DNA of 64,000 bases, taken from Bombilactobacillus thymidiniphilus. GTDB taxonomy: Bacteria > Bacillota > Bacilli > Lactobacillales > Lactobacillaceae. Where the stretch lies: the NCBI RefSeq assembly GCF_023380245.1, contig NZ_CP093365.1, forward strand, positions 806,001 through 870,000, written 5' to 3'. How positions within the stretch are numbered: position 1 is the first letter of the stretch; every line of letters begins with the position of its first letter. The translations under genes were made by a program, and so were the position numbers. This document shows positions 50,454 to 59,013 of this stretch, piece by piece. Under the pieces are notes generated by a model. That model searched no databases, had not been told where the DNA came from, and was given only the letters and a program-made list of their open reading frames with translations.

Positions 50454-50765
50454 ATGTTACCAATTGGTAGTGTTGTAACTTTAGTAAATGGTTCACAAAA
50501 ATTGATGATTTTAAATATTGGACAAATTATTAAGCAGAATGAAAAAGATGTATATTTTGATTATAGTGCTGCACCATATCCAGTGGGCTTAGATACTCAA
50601 GAGCAGGTTTATTATTTCAATCGTGACAATGTTTCAGAAGTTGTTTTTCAGGGATTTCAAGATGAAGATGGTAAGCACTTTGGTGATCTTTATGAGCAAT
50701 GGATTGAAGAAACAAAAGACGAGATTCAACGCGGTAAAGTCAAGAATGACACCGACATTTTTTAA
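50454..50765 (+). CDS. DUF4176 family protein, T7SS-associated (copy 3)
   Basis: A 103-residue paralogue of the two locus 2 proteins: LPIGSVVTLVNGSQKLMILN, VYFDYSAAPYPVGL and YYFNRDNVSEVVFQGFQ. It lies between the locus 3 toxin and the first DUF443-like gene. GAGGAG precedes the ATG. The repeated association with LXG toxins in this window supports a function in toxin handling or immunity rather than chance. Confidence 0.85.
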   Translation: MLPIGSVVTLVNGSQKLMILNIGQIIKQNEKDVYFDYSAAPYPVGLDTQEQVYYFNRDNVSEVVFQGFQDEDGKHFGDLYEQWIEETKDEIQRGKVKNDTDIF

Positions 50766-50777
50766 AGGAGTTGGAGT

Positions 50778-51455
50778 ATGCCAGAAACTGCTCATCGGAT
50801 TAAGCTAGTTGGTCGAATCAACATGCAATATTATTTAATCAAGTACTGTGATCGGCATTATTTATTGGATTATAGTGATCCCAGCAAAATTAGTAATTAT
50901 GGTCCGTTATGCTTATTAAGTGGTGATCGAGAATTAACCATTTATGATGTTGAGGAAGAAAGAGAACAATATTTACAAAATCTGACGTTTAATTATTTTA
51001 GTCACAGATTTTCCATTTTTTGTTTGTTTTTATTTTTAGTAGTTTTAATTAACTTAGGTTCAAAAATTAACAGTAATTTGACCGACTTTTGGTATATATA
51101 TGAGCTGGCTATGCCCATTGTGATTTTCACAAGTTTTATTTTATTGACGATGGTAGTTTTCAAAATTGCCGCTCATAAGCCGATCGATGTTTCATCTTAT
51201 GATTCAGTAACGTTGGAATTAATTGATTTAGAAGATGAACTTTTTTCACCGACTTTCAAGAGGATATTTTTAATTGCCAGTAGCTGTTTTTTGTTGTGGA
51301 TGAGTTTATGGGTTGGGATTAGCTCATTGAATTTTGCTTTATCAATCATTTTTGGGCTGTTGTATCCTTGCTTTATTGTTTTTTATCGTTTTATCGTCTG
51401 TGGATTTAGTTTACCTGATAATAATAGCTACAAAAAACTTTATAAAATTAAATAA
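50778..51455 (+). CDS. DUF443-like membrane immunity protein, type A (copy 1 of 7)
   Basis: A 225-residue protein. A soluble N-terminal part of about 80 residues carries GRINMQYYLIKYCDRHYLLDYSDP and YDVEEE (split), a pattern like the Y-x-I-I-K-Y...YLMID start of DUF443. Four to five membrane segments follow, with a cytoplasmic loop (DVSSYDSVTLELIDLED) between pairs, and FYRFIVCGFSLPD ends it. AAGGAG before the ATG. It starts a tandem array of seven related genes behind an LXG toxin. Arrays of DUF443 immunity genes are known in S. aureus type VII loci. Confidence 0.72.
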   Translation: MPETAHRIKLVGRINMQYYLIKYCDRHYLLDYSDPSKISNYGPLCLLSGDRELTIYDVEEEREQYLQNLTFNYFSHRFSIFCLFLFLVVLINLGSKINSNLTDFWYIYELAMPIVIFTSFILLTMVVFKIAAHKPIDVSSYDSVTLELIDLEDELFSPTFKRIFLIASSCFLLWMSLWVGISSLNFALSIIFGLLYPCFIVFYRFIVCGFSLPDNNSYKKLYKIK

Positions 51456-51477
51456 AAAAAGTATATAGGAGTTATTT

Positions 51478-52137
51478 ATGTCAGAAACTGATTACAGGAT
51501 TCATATAGTGGGGCGCGTTAATCTGCAATATTATTTAGTTAAGTATTGCAATCGGCATTATTTGTTGGATTATGGCGATCCGCGTCAGTTTGCCAATTAT
51601 GGCCCGTTATTTTTCTTTAATAGTAATGAGCAGTTTACGGTTTATGATGTGGAGGCTGATAAAGAACAATTTCTGCGTCGAGCTAAACACAAGTATTTTA
51701 ATTTTAAACAAGCGATTATCAGTTTATTGTTATTTTTGATATCTTTACTTGTCTTGTTTCCCCTTCTTTATAATGATAATGCTTTGAAATGGTATATGTA
51801 TATTTTTGTTATACCATCTGTAACTATAGGAAGTGTTATCTTATTAATTGCCATGCTCTTGAAAAGAACCAATAAGCAGTTAATGGATATGCCACGTTAT
51901 CCATCCATGCAATTAGAATTAGTAAGTTTCAAAAAAACGTCTATTCTTAAAAAAGTTTCTGTAGTCTACGGAAATTATTTCTTGTTGTGGTTAAGCTTAA
52001 ATATTTATATTTATTCTTGTAGTAATGTTTTACTAATCATTTTTGGCTTTTTGTATCCGTATTTTATAATTTTCAATCGTTTCATTGTGTGCAGTTTAGA
52101 TAGAGTGGGTGGCAAAAAGAGTTATCAAATAAAGTGA
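51478..52137 (+). CDS. DUF443-like membrane immunity protein, type B (copy 2 of 7)
   Basis: A 219-residue paralogue of a second subtype. The N-terminal GRVNLQYYLVKYCNRHYLLDY is shared with type A, but the following FFFNSNEQFTVYDVEADKEQFLRRAKHKYFNF and the ending NRFIVCSLDRVGGKKSYQIK (both longer motifs given in part) mark type B. Four to five membrane segments. AGGAG precedes the ATG. Its N-terminal YCNRHY is closer to type A than the other B copies are, which suggests exchange between subtypes. Confidence 0.72.
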   Translation: MSETDYRIHIVGRVNLQYYLVKYCNRHYLLDYGDPRQFANYGPLFFFNSNEQFTVYDVEADKEQFLRRAKHKYFNFKQAIISLLLFLISLLVLFPLLYNDNALKWYMYIFVIPSVTIGSVILLIAMLLKRTNKQLMDMPRYPSMQLELVSFKKTSILKKVSVVYGNYFLLWLSLNIYIYSCSNVLLIIFGFLYPYFIIFNRFIVCSLDRVGGKKSYQIK

Positions 52138-52151
52138 AGAGGAGAGATTAG

Positions 52152-52832
52152 TTGTCCAAAGTAGGCCATAAAATTCAGGTTATTGGACGGATCAACATGC
52201 AATATTATCTAATTAAATATTGTGATCGGCATTATTTATTGGATTATAGTGATCCCAGCAAAATTAGTAATTATGGTCCATTATGCTTATTAAGTGGTGA
52301 TCGGGAGTTAACCATTTATGATGTTGAGGAAGAAAAAGAACGATATTTACAAAATCTGACGTTTAACTATTTTAGTCACAGATTTTCCATTTTTTGTTTG
52401 TTTTTATTTTTAGTAGTTTTATTTGCACTGGGTTCCAAAATTAATGGCAGTAATTTGACCGACTTTTGGTATATATATGAGCTGGCTATGCCCATTGTGG
52501 TTTTCGCAAGTTTTATTTTAGTGACGGTGGTTGTTTTCAAAATTTCTTCCCATAAGACGATCGATGTTTCATCTTATGGTTCAGTGACGCTAGAATTAAT
52601 TGATTTAGAAGATGAGCTTTTTTCACCGACTTTCAAGAGGATATTTTTAATTGCCAGTAGTTATTTTTCACTATGGTTTAGCTTGGGAGTTGCTTTTTAT
52701 ACAGCCAGTGTGGGTTTATCAATCATTTTTGGCTTTTTATATCCTTTTTTTATTATTTTTTATCGTTTTATTGTCTGTGGACTTAGCTTGCCTGATAAAG
52801 ACAGTTACAGGAGAGTCTATAAGATTAAGTAG
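52152..52832 (+). CDS. DUF443-like membrane immunity protein, type A (copy 3 of 7)
   Basis: A 226-residue type A protein nearly identical to copy 1 through residue 85 (ISNYGPLCLLSGDRELTIYD is shared) and differing mainly in the last third (SYFSLWFSLGVAFYTASVG). TTG start with AGGAGA seven bases upstream. It is the first gene of a unit that is repeated immediately downstream: the distance from this start to the next type A start is 1385 bases, the same as between type B copies 4 and 6. Confidence 0.72.
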   Translation: MSKVGHKIQVIGRINMQYYLIKYCDRHYLLDYSDPSKISNYGPLCLLSGDRELTIYDVEEEKERYLQNLTFNYFSHRFSIFCLFLFLVVLFALGSKINGSNLTDFWYIYELAMPIVVFASFILVTVVVFKISSHKTIDVSSYGSVTLELIDLEDELFSPTFKRIFLIASSYFSLWFSLGVAFYTASVGLSIIFGFLYPFFIIFYRFIVCGLSLPDKDSYRRVYKIK

Positions 52833-52863
52833 TTTCAAAATTAATAATATTTAGGAGTTATTT

Positions 52864-53556
52864 ATGTCAGAAAATGATCACAGGATTCATATAGTGGGGC
52901 GCGTTAATATGCAATATTATTTGATCAGATATTACGAACACTATTATTTATTAGATTATAGTGATCCACTGCAGATAGAAAATTATGGTCCTTTATTTTT
53001 CTTTAATAGTAATAAGCAGTTTACGGTTTATGATGTGGAGGGTGATAAAGAACAATTTCTGCGACGGGCTAAACACAGGTATTTGAATTTTAAACAAGCA
53101 ATTATTGGTTGGATATTATTTTTATGTGCTTTGGTTATTTTATGTCCTATCATGGATTATGATAATTTGTCAAATCTTGACTGGTATTTACACACTTTTG
53201 TTCGACCATTATTTATTTTGGTTATCTTTATCTTATTAATTGCGCTGAACTTAAAAATAAATATTAAGCATCCCATAGATGTCTCGTCTTATAGGAAATC
53301 CACTTTGGAATTGATGGATGTGAAAGAATCGTCCATTTGGAAAAAAGTATCCATAATTGTTGGCAATTACTTTTTACTGTGGCTCAGTTTAAATATTGGT
53401 ATGTACACAGCAAGTGTAGTTTTACTGATCATTTTAGGCTTTTTATATCCGTACTTTGTAATTTTCAACCGTTTTATTGTGTGCAGTTTGGATAGAGTGG
53501 GTGACAAAAAGAGTTATCAAATAAAGGAGAGATTGGGTGTCCAAAGAAGGCCATAA
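52864..53556 (+). CDS. DUF443-like membrane immunity protein, type B (copy 4 of 7), with extended C-terminus
   Basis: A 230-residue type B protein. The N-terminal part has YYEHYYLLDYSDPLQIENYG, identical to copy 6. After the usual ending SYQIK the stop codon present in copies 2 and 6 is missing, and translation continues for 11 residues (ERLGVQRRP) into the start of the next gene, overlapping it by 20 bases. The extension is best explained by a small deletion at a duplication junction. AGGAG before the ATG. Confidence 0.72.
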   Translation: MSENDHRIHIVGRVNMQYYLIRYYEHYYLLDYSDPLQIENYGPLFFFNSNKQFTVYDVEGDKEQFLRRAKHRYLNFKQAIIGWILFLCALVILCPIMDYDNLSNLDWYLHTFVRPLFILVIFILLIALNLKINIKHPIDVSSYRKSTLELMDVKESSIWKKVSIIVGNYFLLWLSLNIGMYTASVVLLIILGFLYPYFVIFNRFIVCSLDRVGDKKSYQIKERLGVQRRP

Positions 53557-54217
53557 AATCAAGGTTATTGGTCGAGTTAATCTGCAATATTATTTAATTA
53601 AATATTGTGATCGGCATTATTTATTAGATTATAGTAATCCCAGAAAAATTAGTAATTATGGTCCATTATGCTTATTAAGTGGTGATCGAGAATTAACCAT
53701 TTATGATGTTGAGGAAGAAAAAGAACAATATTTACAAAATCTGACGTTTAATTATTTTAGTCACAGATTTTCCATTTTTTGTTTGTTTTTATTTTTGTTG
53801 GCTTTAATCTGTTTGCTACCGCATTTATATAATGATCATTTAAATTATTTTTGGTATATATATGATTATGTGGTACCATTTGCGTTTTTAGCTGTTTTTA
53901 TCGTAGTGACTACTATCACACTTCAAATAGCTTCAAAAAAGCAAGTTGATGTTTCAGATTATCAAGAGATAACTTTGGAATTAGTTGAATCCGATGAAGG
54001 GGTATTGTCACCTATATTTAAGCGAATATGTTTAATTGTAGGTAGTTACTTTTTATTTTGGTTAAGTTCCGACATTGGAGCATATGCGTCAAGCATTGTT
54101 TTATCAATCATTTTTGGCTTTTTATATCCTTTTTTTATTATTTTTTATCGTTTTATTGTCTGTGGATTTAGCTTGCCTGATAAAGACAGTTACAGGAGAG
54201 TCTATAAGATTAAGTAG
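53537..54217 (+). CDS. DUF443-like membrane immunity protein, type A (copy 5 of 7)
   Basis: A 226-residue type A protein. Its first about 90 codons and its last about 40 codons are almost the same DNA as copy 3, while the middle (LLALICLLPHLYNDHLNYFW, VDVSDYQEITLELVE) is different. GTG start with AGGAGA upstream, inside the end of copy 4. The mosaic pattern, conserved ends and a distinct core, points to recombination that swaps the membrane/loop core. Confidence 0.72.
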   Translation: MSKEGHKIKVIGRVNLQYYLIKYCDRHYLLDYSNPRKISNYGPLCLLSGDRELTIYDVEEEKEQYLQNLTFNYFSHRFSIFCLFLFLLALICLLPHLYNDHLNYFWYIYDYVVPFAFLAVFIVVTTITLQIASKKQVDVSDYQEITLELVESDEGVLSPIFKRICLIVGSYFLFWLSSDIGAYASSIVLSIIFGFLYPFFIIFYRFIVCGFSLPDKDSYRRVYKIK

Positions 54218-54248
54218 TTTCAAAATTAATAATATTTAGGAGTTATTT

Positions 54249-54908
54249 ATGTCAGAAACTGATCACAGGATTCATATAGTGGGGCGTGTTAATCTGCAAT
54301 ATTATTTGATCAGATATTACGAACACTATTATTTATTAGATTATAGTGATCCACTGCAGATAGAAAATTATGGTCCTTTATTTTCTTTGGGAATCAATAA
54401 ACAATTCAATATTTACGATATTAACGCTGATAAAGAACAATTTTTGCGCCGGGCTAAACACAAGTATTTGAATTTTAAACAAGCGATTATTGGTTGGATA
54501 ATATTTTTGCTTTCTTTTATAGTCTTAACTCTATTATTGTATAATAACGACTCTTCGTATTTGTATTCACTATTTTTCTTGTTACCCATTGCGCTTATAG
54601 TCTTATTAATTTTATCTATTATGTTACTTTTGAAAAGAAATAGTAAAGAAAAAATAGATGTTTCGCTGTATCAGTCAATGACATTAGAATTGATTGACAA
54701 AAAAGAATTATCTATATTCAAAAAAGTGTCTGTGGTTTCTGGATTTTGTTTTTTGCTCTGGCTCAGTTTAGATATTGGTTTCAATTCAGCCAATATTTTT
54801 TTACTGATCATTTTCGGTTTCTTATATCCTTGTTTTGTAGTTCTCAACCGTTTTATTGTGTGCAGTTTAGATAGAGTTGGTGGCAAAAAGAGTTATCAAA
54901 TAAAGTGA
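54249..54908 (+). CDS. DUF443-like membrane immunity protein, type B (copy 6 of 7)
   Basis: A 219-residue type B protein. The region before it and its first 40 codons are the same as at copy 4. It then diverges (FSLGINKQFNIYDINAD) and rejoins the type B pattern (KEQFLRRAKHKYLNFKQAII) before a unique core, and ends NRFIVCSLDRVGGKKSYQIK with the normal stop. Same four- to five-helix plan. AGGAG before the ATG. Confidence 0.72.
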   Translation: MSETDHRIHIVGRVNLQYYLIRYYEHYYLLDYSDPLQIENYGPLFSLGINKQFNIYDINADKEQFLRRAKHKYLNFKQAIIGWIIFLLSFIVLTLLLYNNDSSYLYSLFFLLPIALIVLLILSIMLLLKRNSKEKIDVSLYQSMTLELIDKKELSIFKKVSVVSGFCFLLWLSLDIGFNSANIFLLIIFGFLYPCFVVLNRFIVCSLDRVGGKKSYQIK

Positions 54909-54922
54909 AAAAGAGGGATTAG

Positions 54923-55609
54923 GTGTCAAAAGAAGAGCACATCATTCATGTTATTGGCCGAGTTAATCTGCAATATTATTTGGTTCAGTATTGTGAGCAT
55001 TATTATTTGGTGGATTACAGTAGTCCAAAGCGCGTTAGTAATTATGGACCGTTTGCATTGATCAATCGCGACCGGGAATTATTCATGTATAATGTGGACG
55101 ATGATCAAGAATTGTTTTTAAAAAAAGCTAAACCGCTTTACTTGAAGCGACCAATAGGAAATATGCTTTTTATTTTATTGTCATTATCATGTTTTATATT
55201 TGCAAGGATCCTGGCTGGATATCACGGAGTTTATGATCATCACGTAATTCATCCTACAATGTTTTTGATGGTATTTTTATGTGGCTTGATCATAATTATG
55301 CTTGCTTTTGGAATATATGATTTGTTAAAAATTGATGTTTCAAAATATCCCAAATATGTTTTAGAATTGACAGATACGACTAGTGTATGCACGACGGTTC
55401 GGCAGGAAGCTGAAATTTTAATCGCGCATTTTCTGTTCATGAAAGGTTTAGCCATAGGTAGGTTTTCTAACAACATAGAGCTGACGATTATTTACGGACT
55501 AGTGTATACGTATTTTATTATTTTTAGTCGATTCATAATATTTAAAATTAGCGACCATCATCGTACTAGAGGTACTAATTTGTATAAACTATTATCAATA
55601 GAAGAATAA
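54923..55609 (+). CDS. DUF443-like membrane immunity protein, diverged type (copy 7 of 7)
   Basis: A 228-residue and the most diverged member. The entry motif IIHVIGRVNLQYYLVQYCEH and YYLVDYSSPKRVSNYGPF are retained, but the membrane region and the ending (SRFIIFKISDHHRTRG) differ from types A and B. GTG start with AAAGAGGG upstream. It closes the array and is followed by a terminator. It may be the oldest copy or come from another locus. Confidence 0.7.
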   Translation: MSKEEHIIHVIGRVNLQYYLVQYCEHYYLVDYSSPKRVSNYGPFALINRDRELFMYNVDDDQELFLKKAKPLYLKRPIGNMLFILLSLSCFIFARILAGYHGVYDHHVIHPTMFLMVFLCGLIIIMLAFGIYDLLKIDVSKYPKYVLELTDTTSVCTTVRQEAEILIAHFLFMKGLAIGRFSNNIELTIIYGLVYTYFIIFSRFIIFKISDHHRTRGTNLYKLLSIEE

Positions 55610-55642
55610 AAGTATTGTGACCAGTTCACGATACTTTTTTTA
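55609..55642. terminator. Bidirectional intrinsic terminator
   Basis: AAAAGTATTGTGA-CCAG-TTCACGATACTTTTTTT between LXG locus 3 and the convergent MFS gene. Confidence 0.85.
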
Positions 55643-56837
55643 CTTGGAGTAAAAGCGCCAGCAAACCATAAATACCAAAACTCCAGTAGCTCAAAGTTAA
55701 ACTATAACCACTAATTAACGGAAAGATCATGCTGGTGAGTGGCGGAGTTAGTGTCAATAACGCATTGGCAATAGTGACGATGCCACCTAAGTTATTTCCC
55801 GGGAAAGTTCTAATAATTTGGGCTGAAAAGCGTGGTGAAATAATACCCAACAAAAAGGCGCTGCCAGCAACATTAATGAGAACTAAATATAAATTGTTGC
55901 GCAACAAGCCCCAAGCGGCCAGCATCATGAATAGATCAGCAATAGTTGCAAGGAATTGAATGGATTGTTGAGTGAAAATTTTGATGCTGTAACTATTGCC
56001 GATAACCATAAAAATTGTGGTGATGACTGATAGTAACGCAATTTTAATAGGCTGTGAAAGTAGCGGTAAGTTGCGGTTGTTTTTGAGAAACATCACAAAA
56101 ATTGGCGTCAGTCCGCCAAAAAAACCATTAATGAAAGCTAACTGTAATAAATTACGGGTAATATCCTTTTTTTGTAATAATAAATGAAAATTATTCCCCG
56201 TTGCCTGCGCCATATTTTCAGGATGATGAAGTGGCATTTGTTGTTCGACGTGCTGTAATTGTGTCTGAATGGCGTGATAGCTGAAACTGACTAATAAAAA
56301 AATACTGGCATTCAAAAAGGCTAGGTAATTAGGTTGCCAAATTGCCAGTAATAGGGAACCTGCCAAAGTTGCCAACACATTGATTAACTGATTGGTTAAG
56401 CTGAGCAGACCTTGCGCTTGCGTGAGATCAGCATCTTTGATCAGGGATTTTGTAAACGGAATTATTAAAGATGACGAGTAATTGCCTAATAAATCCGATA
56501 AAAAATTTAGTCCCGCCATGATCAGTAATAAACGTAAAGTGTGGTGATAGCCCGCTAAAATAGCAATTACACAGTATAACAGGGCACGCAATAAAGAATT
56601 TTGGCTCAATGCGCGCAATTTTTTAGCTTTTTGGTCAGCGAGGGTACCCAACAAAAAACTGGCGATAATTGGTAAAGTTTCTGAAACGGATACAATTGTG
56701 ATCGCCAATTGGCTTTGCGGCAAAGTTGTCGCGATCGTGAGCATCGCAGTATAAAATAGTCGATCTCCCAATTTAGAAAAGAGATTAATGCTAGCTAGCT
56801 TAGTAAATGATAAATTACGGCGTAAGAAATTCAGCAT
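55626..56837 (-). CDS. MFS transporter (drug/peptide exporter type)
   Basis: A 403-residue protein with about 12 hydrophobic segments. The loop after helix 2 reads LLGTLADQKAKKLRAL, the G-x-L-A-D-x-x-x-R/K-like MFS motif A. It belongs to the general MFS_1 efflux type (MdfA/enterobactin exporter-like); the substrate is unknown. AAGGA is 11 bases from the ATG, slightly long. It is transcribed divergently from the Rgg-like regulator with about 96 bases between the starts, which makes control by that regulator plausible. Confidence 0.85.
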   Translation of the reverse strand: MLNFLRRNLSFTKLASINLFSKLGDRLFYTAMLTIATTLPQSQLAITIVSVSETLPIIASFLLGTLADQKAKKLRALSQNSLLRALLYCVIAILAGYHHTLRLLLIMAGLNFLSDLLGNYSSSLIIPFTKSLIKDADLTQAQGLLSLTNQLINVLATLAGSLLLAIWQPNYLAFLNASIFLLVSFSYHAIQTQLQHVEQQMPLHHPENMAQATGNNFHLLLQKKDITRNLLQLAFINGFFGGLTPIFVMFLKNNRNLPLLSQPIKIALLSVITTIFMVIGNSYSIKIFTQQSIQFLATIADLFMMLAAWGLLRNNLYLVLINVAGSAFLLGIISPRFSAQIIRTFPGNNLGGIVTIANALLTLTPPLTSMIFPLISGYSLTLSYWSFGIYGLLALLLQVKKVS

Positions 56838-56933
56838 AATTAATGATATCCTTTGTTTTTGCTAAAAAGATTATGCCGTGCTTTAATGTAATTAAATTAA
56901 AAAGTTAACTATTCTTAACTAGGCGGTGGATTT

Positions 56934-57767
56934 ATGTATGGAATGACAGTTAAACAGATTCGTCAGCAAAAGGATCTGACTTTGAAACAAGTCTACGTGG
57001 ATGTTTGCTCTAAGCCTAATGCTATCGCGTTTGAGAAGGATGAACGTATGCTGGCAGCAGATAAGTTTAGACAAGTTTTGGCTAACTTAATGCTTTCTCT
57101 AGAGGAATTTGAATGGATTGACAATCATTATCAGCCTAGTCTTGCCAATTACTATCATTATGTGACGGGCACTGCTTGGAATAGCGGTCAGTTGCAGTAT
57201 TTTAATAAATATTTACAGCAAATAGAAGCCAATCATACGGGGGTGCAACGTGTGCAGTTGGCGAGTTATCGCTTGTTAGATTGCTATCAGAAAAATAATC
57301 CGTTTGACGAGCAGGAATCACAACTTGTAATTAATTATTTTGCCAATTTAGCGACCTGGACTTTGGCAGATATCAAATTTTTAGCGAATAATTGCTATGT
57401 ATTGCCTTTAGAAATGTTGATTAATTTGTTGCAAGAAGCCTGGAAAGTTCAAAAGCGTTATGCAATGTATCCTCACAGCACGGAAATTTTTGCGACTTTA
57501 TTAATTAATTGTGCTGATCGGTTGATCGAAGAAGAAGCTATTTCGTCAGCCAAAGTGGTTTTGAGGTTGTGTACTCAAGTTACGACGGGGAGTACCTTGG
57601 CGGGATATCAATTATTGTTCCAGTTTGAAAATGCTAAAATCGAATATTTGTTTGGCAATCAAACGTTCGGACGGAAGCAATTAGCGAAAGTTGGGGAGGT
57701 TGCAGAATTTTTGGACATAAAGACTTTAGTGGAAGAGGTTAATATGATATTTTTGAATTCACAATAA
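56934..57767 (+). CDS. Rgg/GadR/MutR-like transcriptional regulator
   Basis: A 277-residue protein. Residues 4-60 form an XRE-type helix-turn-helix (TVKQIRQQKDLTLKQVYVDV), followed by a helical repeat domain of about 210 residues, the layout of Rgg proteins (usual length about 285). Rgg proteins bind short secreted peptides and switch neighbouring genes on. No short hydrophobic peptide gene was found beside it by eye. The expected target is the divergent MFS gene. ATG with GGCGGTGG upstream; a second ATG at 56943 is possible. Confidence 0.78.
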   Translation: MYGMTVKQIRQQKDLTLKQVYVDVCSKPNAIAFEKDERMLAADKFRQVLANLMLSLEEFEWIDNHYQPSLANYYHYVTGTAWNSGQLQYFNKYLQQIEANHTGVQRVQLASYRLLDCYQKNNPFDEQESQLVINYFANLATWTLADIKFLANNCYVLPLEMLINLLQEAWKVQKRYAMYPHSTEIFATLLINCADRLIEEEAISSAKVVLRLCTQVTTGSTLAGYQLLFQFENAKIEYLFGNQTFGRKQLAKVGEVAEFLDIKTLVEEVNMIFLNSQ

Positions 57768-58153
57768 TTGCAAAAATGTACATCATAAAGTTTAATTATT
57801 ATTAAAAGAATAAATTGATTTATTATGTTTTTATTGGTAGTTTATATATGTCAATTGAATTTTAAAAAAATGTATTGTTTACGATTACAAATAAGTTTAG
57901 TTTATATTTTATTTCAAGCAAGATTGAATGTGCATTAGATAAAACAAAGAGACTTTGGGTGCTTAACCCCACTTGTTAATAGTGCTCTGAACTTTTTGGT
58001 GAAGCTGTATTAAACTAAATAATTCATTAAATTTATTGTTTGGGGTGTTTTCTGATCCAATGAGGTATAGAATCATTATAATATTTGTCAATAATTTTTT
58101 ATGTTGATTTTATATAGTATTGTATCCCCCAACTGCTAAATGAGGCTATAAAA
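57768..58153. other. AT-rich intergenic region, 386 bases
   Basis: Very AT-rich, with no supported gene and no RNA gene recognised. No stable terminator was found after the Rgg gene. Near the right end, TTGTCA at about 58086 and several TATA-like hexamers around 58108-58118 could hold the promoter of the next gene, but no pair has ideal spacing. The composition change suggests the left border of an inserted segment. Confidence 0.4.
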
Positions 58154-59011
58154 ATGAATATAAAGATACTATTGAATAAACTATTTACGGTAAACTCATT
58201 AGAAAAAGTTATTTCTGGACAAAATGTTACTGTTTATAAAAATGTTATTAACGAGTTAATTGAACCATCCAGTTCTGTTTCTAATTTACAAGCGCTAAAT
58301 ATTATTTATGATTATATGTCTAAGAAACACCGCAATGAATATTTTTATAAAAATACATTGCTTAACAAAATATTGTTGGGACGGCATAGTATTAATACTT
58401 CAACAGCAATTAGAGAACTTCCTGTTAATAAATGTATTCTGGATTTTCTTATTATCAATGGAGTAGGTCAGGCGTATGAAATTAAAACTGAACTAGATAA
58501 TTTAAAGAGATTAAAAGACCAAATAGAAAATTATTATCATGTTTTTTCCTTTTGTAATATTGTTACGGATATAAGCCACGTAGAACAAATAAAAAATAGT
58601 CTTGATATCCCTGAAGTTGGCATTATTGTTTTAACTAAACGAAATACATTACATGAGGAAAGAAAAGCAATTAAGTATGAAAAAAAATTAGATTATGAAT
58701 CTATGTTTAAAGTTTTGAGAAAATATGAGTTTGAAGCTATTTTGAAAGATAATTTTGGATACTTGCCAAAAACTAAGGATTTTGAATACTATGATGCGTG
58801 TTTTCAAATATTTAAGGAATTGGATGTTCTTAAAGCACAAGAGGAAATGTTGTGGCAATTAAAACAAAGAAGGGGTGTAGACACTGATAATATAGAAAAG
58901 TTTAAAATGGTTCCGCGCGAAATAAAGAGTTTAGTTTATTTTTCAAGTTATAAGAAAGATAATTTTGAAAGATTAGATCGGTTTTTAACTAAAAAAATGG
59001 GGGATGTGTAG
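58154..59011 (+). CDS. sce7726 family protein, putative PD-(D/E)XK-type nuclease
   Basis: A 285-residue protein resembling the uncharacterised sce7726 family as remembered. Residues 95-120 read ILDFLIINGVGQAYEIK followed by TELDNL. D97, E109 and K111 fit the D...(D/E)-x-K core of restriction-like nucleases. The rest is helical, with a charged C-terminus. It is the first of three tightly packed genes (two-base gap to the next). The partners (sce7725-like and RES domain) suggest a defence or toxin module, but no activity is established. Confidence 0.72.
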   Translation: MNIKILLNKLFTVNSLEKVISGQNVTVYKNVINELIEPSSSVSNLQALNIIYDYMSKKHRNEYFYKNTLLNKILLGRHSINTSTAIRELPVNKCILDFLIINGVGQAYEIKTELDNLKRLKDQIENYYHVFSFCNIVTDISHVEQIKNSLDIPEVGIIVLTKRNTLHEERKAIKYEKKLDYESMFKVLRKYEFEAILKDNFGYLPKTKDFEYYDACFQIFKELDVLKAQEEMLWQLKQRRGVDTDNIEKFKMVPREIKSLVYFSSYKKDNFERLDRFLTKKMGDV

Positions 59012-59013
59012 TT

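Larger units (their letters stand above)
52152..54908 (+). repeat. Tandem duplication of an A+B gene pair (two units of about 1385 bases)
   Basis: Unit 1 runs from 52152 to about 53536 and unit 2 from 53537 to about 54908. Corresponding starts are exactly 1385 bases apart for both A copies (52152, 53537) and both B copies (52864, 54249). The A-B spacers (TTTCAAAATTAATAATATTT) and flanking 5' and 3' ends are essentially identical, while the cores differ. Confidence 0.75.
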
